Assembly (NCBI GenBank): GCA_030847615.1
Contig: JAUMIR010000003.1
Span: forward strand, 63,721,001-63,785,000
Length of the DNA: 64,000 nucleotides
Direction: 5' to 3'
Source: Gambelia wislizenii
Lineage: Eukaryota; Chordata; Lepidosauria; Squamata; Crotaphytidae
The notes below the pieces were generated by a model. It ran no database searches and was not told where the DNA came from. It saw nothing but the letters and a program-made list of their open reading frames with translations. Below, piece after piece: positions 59,791 through 64,000 of this stretch (its first letter is position 1; each line of letters opens with the position of its first letter). The position numbers and the translations under genes were made by a program.

Positions 59791-60371
59791 ATCAGTGTGA
59801 TTCAAGGCTGCATCAATGGGAATATATTGTCTAGATCAAGGGAAGTAACAGTGCCACTCTATTCTGCTTTGGTCAGACCTCACCTTGAATACTGTGTTCA
59901 GTTCTGGGCACTACATTTCCAGAAGGATATGGGCAAGCTGGAGCGTGTCCAGAGGACGGCAACTAAAATGGTGGGAGGTCTGGAAGCCATGCCCTATGAG
60001 GAATGGCTTAGGGAGCTGGGTATGTTTAGCCTGAGGAAGAAAAGGTTAAGAGGTGACATGTTAGCCATGTTTAAATATTTGAAGGGGTGTCTTCTTGAGG
60101 ATGTAGCAAGCTTGTTTTCTGCTGCTCCAGAGACATGGGGCAATTGTTTCAAACTACAGTAAAAGAGATTCCATCTAAACATTAGGAAGAACTTCCTGAC
60201 AGTAGAGCTGTTCAGCAGTGGAATGCTCTGCCTGAGAGTGTGGTGGAGTCTCCTTCATTGGAGGTTTCTAAACAGAGGCTGGATGGCGATCTGTTGGGTG
60301 TGCTTTGATTATATGTTCCTGCCTGCAGGGGGTTGGACTGGATGGCTCTTGTGGTCGCTTCCAACTCTATG
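59791..60371 (+). mobile_element. CR1 LINE, 3' end
   Basis: Encodes [37 protein letters not shown] and [17 protein letters not shown], then the CR1 3' UTR with 'gggggttggactggatggct' and 'ccaactctatgaaat'. Its tail abuts the Penelope-like element directly. 5'-truncated. Confidence 0.9.
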
Positions 60372-60374
60372 AAA

Positions 60375-62285
60375 TCATTATTCTACCAGTAGACAAAGGC
60401 AATGCCACAGTAATCATGGAAACAGAAAAATACAGACAAAAAATAAGGGAACTCATGGACCCTGCAACATACAGAAAACTCAAGCAAGATCCGACCAACA
60501 AAATCATCAGAAAAACAAATGCCTTGATCAAGAACTCATCAATTCAGCCAATCATACACCAGAATCTATGCAGATTAGAGGCTCTCTCACCAAGACTATA
60601 TGGACTTCCCAAGATCCACAAGGATTCCATTCCACTCTGACCCATAGTGAGTGCCATTGGATCCCCCACGTATGACTTGGCCAATTTTCTGGCCACACAA
60701 TTACAAACACACATAGGACAAACCCCTCACTACATCAAAGACTCAGCTCACTTCATAGAAAAAATCAACAACATCAAACTGAAACCTGGAGACAGACTGA
60801 TCAGTTTTGATGTTGTCTCCTTGTTCACCAAAGTCCCCATAATGGACACCATGGCACTCATCCAACAAATATTTCCTGAGGACATCACAGCCTTGTTCAA
60901 ACACTGCCTCACCACAAGCTACTTCCAGTGGGATATTGAATTCTACGAACAGATAGATGGGGTAGCCATGGGCAGCCCCCTGAGCCCAATGATAGCAAAC
61001 TTTTACATGGAACATTTTGAAAAGCAAGCCCTGGAAACAGCACCAAAAAAGCCCACAACATGGTTCCGATATGTGGATGACACTTTCACCATTTCGAACC
61101 ACGGAGAAGAAGATTTGGTCTCATTCCTGAACCACCTGAACAGCATTCACCCAAATATCCAATTCACAATGGAAAAAGAGTAGGAAGGAACACTGCCATT
61201 CTTGGATATCCTAGTCATCAGCAAACCAAACCAACGGTTAGGCCACAAGATATACAGAAAACCCCCACACATGGACAGATACCTATACAAGAACTCCAAT
61301 CATCACCCAGGACAAAAAAGAAGCAAAATAAAAACATTGGTAGACCGTGCAAAAAGGCTCTGCGAAGCCCACTACCTGGAGGATGAACTGAGGCACCTAA
61401 ACTGGGCTCTACAGGCTAATGGTTACTCCAGATCAGAGATCACAAGAGCAGCCAGACCCAGAACAAGCCACAGGAGTGAAGAAGAAACACAGTCACCCAA
61501 AGGGAAGGTATTTTTACCATACATCAAAGGAGTCACAGACAGAATAGGAAAATTGATGAGGAAACACAACCTCCAAACAATCTACAGACTAACCAAGAAA
61601 ATCCAAGAAATGCTACGCTCAGCAAAGGACAAAAGAGACCCTCTCACAGCTGCAGGAGTTTACCTCGTACCATGCAGCTGTGGATAGGTTTACATAGGGA
61701 TCACTAAATGCAGTGTGCAAACACAAATCAAGGAACATGAGAGACACTGCAGACTGGGCCAGCCAGAAAAATCAGCAGTAGCAGAACATGTTATAAACCA
61801 ACCTGGACACAAAATGCTATTTTTAAACACAGAAATTCTGGACCAGGCCAACAACTATCATATCAGAATGCACAGAGAAGCTATTGAAATCCACAAACAC
61901 CTGGACAACTTCAACAGGAAAGAAGAAACCTTAAAAGTAAACAAAATCTGGCTCCCAGTTTTGAAGAACAATAAAATCAAAACTCAACACTTACAAAGGA
62001 ATTCCACCCAGGGACAGGGGGAATCCCAGCAGATAATGATCCATCAACCAACCATTAGCCAAACAGACACTAATCATCCTTGCATTTCTATACCCAGAAA
62101 CTAGCCATTCAATTACAAAAATTTACATATACTCCCCAACAGGGGTTCACAGCATATAAATTCCACATACACTCCTACCCAACCATTCTCTGAAGATGCC
62201 AGCCACAGATGCAGGCAAAACATCAGAAAGAAACTATTCCAGAACACGGCCTCACAGCCTGGAAAAACCCCAAAGAAAAAGTCTA
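60375..62285 (+). mobile_element. Penelope-like retroelement (RT + GIY-YIG), 5'-truncated
   Basis: The open frames at 60377-60640, 60647-61183, 61184-61687 and 61688-62104 are separated only by in-frame stops, in the order of a Penelope-like polyprotein. RT blocks: ILPVDKGNATVIM, LSPRLYGLPKIHK, LISFDVVSLFTKVP, QIDGVAMGSPLSPMIANFY, and the catalytic WFRYVDDTF near 61070. The tail has TAAGVYLVPCSCG, then after a stop at 61684-61686 VYIGITKCSVQTQIKEH, the GIY-YIG endonuclease start. Family elements prime at nicked DNA or telomeric ends. The non-coding 3' part has a hammerhead-like motif. The N-terminal part of the ORF is missing. Confidence 0.9.
62190..62230 (+). ncRNA. Relic hammerhead ribozyme-like motif of the PLE
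   Basis: CTGAAGA, a stem-loop TGCC...GGCA, then AAAAC and ATCAG resemble the core of the minimal hammerhead ribozymes described in Penelope-like elements (CUGANGA - stem II - GAAAC). The GAAAC box is AAAAC here, so self-cleavage is doubtful in this copy. Confidence 0.5.
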
Positions 62286-62677
62286 AGGGTCTTTCATAGT
62301 GCTATAATTGTGTGATGTGAAAGGGTCCTGAGAAAGTCAAATATTTTAAAGAATCTGAGACAATGCCATTGGGACTTATTTTATTCCTGTTCTTAGCTAT
62401 TTTATTTTGGAGATCCATACACATTTTGTTTATCCCAGACTATTTCCTGTCAGCACCCAGTATGATGAGAGACTTTATACCAGTTCCCCAGGTCAGTTTA
62501 TTATAACCCAGTATAAAATTGGAAAGAATGGGAACAAAATTTGGGACTTTCCATCATTCTGGATGTGCCCAGATGTAAGTGTATTCCTATGTTGACATAA
62601 ATCTTTTCATATCTATAAAGTAGGGGAGGGGAATCTCCTATTCTCCAGAGACTGAACTTCAGTTCTCATCAGTCTCA

Positions 62678-63020
62678 GGACTTTTTCGGACAAGTAAAAT
62701 GCAGTGCAAGCAGCCTTACCACGTTGCGAGGCTGCAGTGCTGCAGGGCGTCCCTTTCGCATGACGCCCGTCCCTGCCGGTACTGTCGCGGTACCGCAGGG
62801 ACATTTGAGTGGAATATTTTGGCGATTTTTACTCACGATCGTTGATCGTTGATCGTTGATCGTGAGTAAAAATCGCCAAAATATTCCACTCAAATGTCCC
62901 TGTGGTACCGCGACAGTACTGGCAGGGATGGGCGTCATCCGAAAGGGACGCCCTGCAGCGCTGCAGCCTTGCAACGTGGCGAGGCTGCTTGCACTGCATT
63001 TTACTTGTCCGAAAAAGTCC
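62678..63020. repeat. Near-perfect foldback MITE (GGACTTTTTCGGAC ends)
   Basis: The two arms (62678-62840 and 62858-63020) are reverse complements with only a few mismatches, centred on 62849. The ends are GGACTTTTTCGGACAAGTA and its complement, with TCA at 62675-62677 and 63021-63023. The loop is made of GTTGATC repeats. Apparent open frames on both strands are mirror images and not genes. Confidence 0.92.
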
Positions 63021-63179
63021 TCAGTTAGAATGTCCAGGAGTTAAGTATGATGAGAATTGTTAGCAATGAGTTCCCCAGCCCTGCTATAAGGAACAACATT
63101 TATAATCTATGCCAGCTACAAATGAGAAATTCAAAATTTCACATAACTAACACAGAAATTTTCCTTACTGTTCTGAAAA

Positions 63180-63703
63180 TAGTTCTAGATCTAGTACCTG
63201 CTCTTCATAATCAGGTTCCAGATTCAGTCTCCAGTCAAAATCCTATGTCAGAGATGCCCTGCGTAACTTAGCTCCTCTTACCTTGCAACTCTTATCTCTT
63301 TTTACCAGCCTGTTAGAAATCTTATCTCTGTGAATTCTGGGCTTCTTACCCAGCCAAGGGTTTCTTCCTCCTTGGCTTGACTTCCTCCTTTTTCTCTTGC
63401 CACCCCTTATTCCTGGAATCGCCTCCTAGTAAACTTGCAGACTATTTCTTCCCTTGCTGTTTTTAAATCCAAATTGAAAACTTTTATGTTCTCTCAAACT
63501 TTTGGAATTTTGGATTAATGTTTATATCATTATTGTATTTCATTACCTGTACTGATTATTTTGTTTTATTCTGAATTATCTGTATGTTTTTTTCCTTTTC
63601 TGATTGTATTTTAGTGTTTTATATTATTAGAATAGTGATAATTGTTTTATTCTGTAACCTTTTGTAAAGCACCATGTACATCAATGGCGCTATATAAATA
63701 AAC

Positions 63704-63737
<34 letters not shown>
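63180..63737 (+). repeat. L2-like LINE 3' end with (GAT)n tail
   Basis: Degenerate last ORF2 codons, a T-rich 3' UTR, then 'aagcaccatgtacatcaat', 'ggcgctatataaataaa' and a GAT run at 63702-63737. 'gcgctatataaat' is the usual L2 3' ending. Confidence 0.7.
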
Positions 63738-63739
<2 letters not shown>

Positions 63740-64000
63740 AATCATCAAAGCAACAGAGGCAGCCAGATTCTTCCACGTCAAGGTTGTGGTAAACCCTCTC
63801 TGGATTTTCTTGCAGACTTTAAGGGAATTTTCAAAGGGGCTGAACCTATTTTGGGGATAGAGTTGGACACCCCAGAGAGTGCATTTAAAGTCTGGAATAA
63901 AACCTGGAGTGGAGTTACCACTCCACTGACATGGAAGCTACTCGCCAACTCTGCAGAATGGATAGTACTAGACTAGATGGACCAAGGATTCACTGTCCTA
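63738..64000. other. Non-coding, unassigned
   Basis: Nothing recognised up to the window edge. Confidence 0.4.

Noticed and set aside
62675..63044. Mirror ORFs on both strands
   Set aside because: They are the two arms of a perfect-looking palindrome read in opposite directions; no independent gene.

Overview
This window looks like nuclear DNA of a lizard or other squamate reptile. It is AT-rich and intron-containing, has GT-AG splice sites, and carries typical squamate repeats: CR1 tails ending in ATTCTATG units, BovB/RTE LINE pieces, tRNA-derived Sauria-type SINEs, a DIRS retrotransposon, a Penelope-like element and many short inverted-repeat DNA transposons. No species is assigned. I see no rRNA or tRNA genes, CRISPR arrays or bacterial-type operons.

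Three host genes are supported. (1) The 3' end of PAK2 (plus strand): coding exons 4407-4603, 14338-14475 and 16142-16228, then a long 3' UTR to about 19.9 kb. The upstream exons lie outside the window. (2) A complete AQP12-type aquaporin (plus strand): exons 29447-30053, 32569-32685 and 34861-35057, which join in phase to 306 codons. (3) A galactose-3-O-sulfotransferase most like GAL3ST2 (minus strand): exons at 47409-47299 (membrane anchor), 46373-45458 and 43571-42732, all phase-compatible, with the first coding exon not found. An unidentified minus-strand gene may have exons near 54.8 and 53.8 kb. In man, PAK2 is at 3q29 and AQP12/GAL3ST2 are at 2q37, so the linkage here is notable.

Layout: 0-4.2 kb, pogo/Tigger-like MITEs and an old LINE; 4.4-16.2 kb, PAK2 exons whose first visible intron holds a 5.9 kb DIRS element with its inverted termini and internal complementary region, then BovB remains; 16.2-19.9 kb, PAK2 3' UTR; 20.4-21.7 kb, a decayed mariner; 22.4-28.4 kb, CR1, an unclassified AT-rich retroelement, a SINE and a hAT MITE; 29.4-35.1 kb, AQP12; 35.2-41.6 kb, nested MITEs, LINE scraps and SINEs; 42.7-47.4 kb, GAL3ST2; 48-64 kb, foldback MITEs, CR1, a Penelope-like element with a relic hammerhead-like motif, and an L2-like 3' end.

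The most interesting structure that is not a gene is a set of foldback elements sharing a terminal motif close to GGANNTTNTCNGA with 3-bp target duplications (TTA, TTT, TCA). One copy is nested inside another copy of its own subfamily. The most interesting gene feature is a roughly 240-residue stem region in the sulfotransferase, where the human protein has only a few tens of residues. Nothing here demonstrates an entirely new system.
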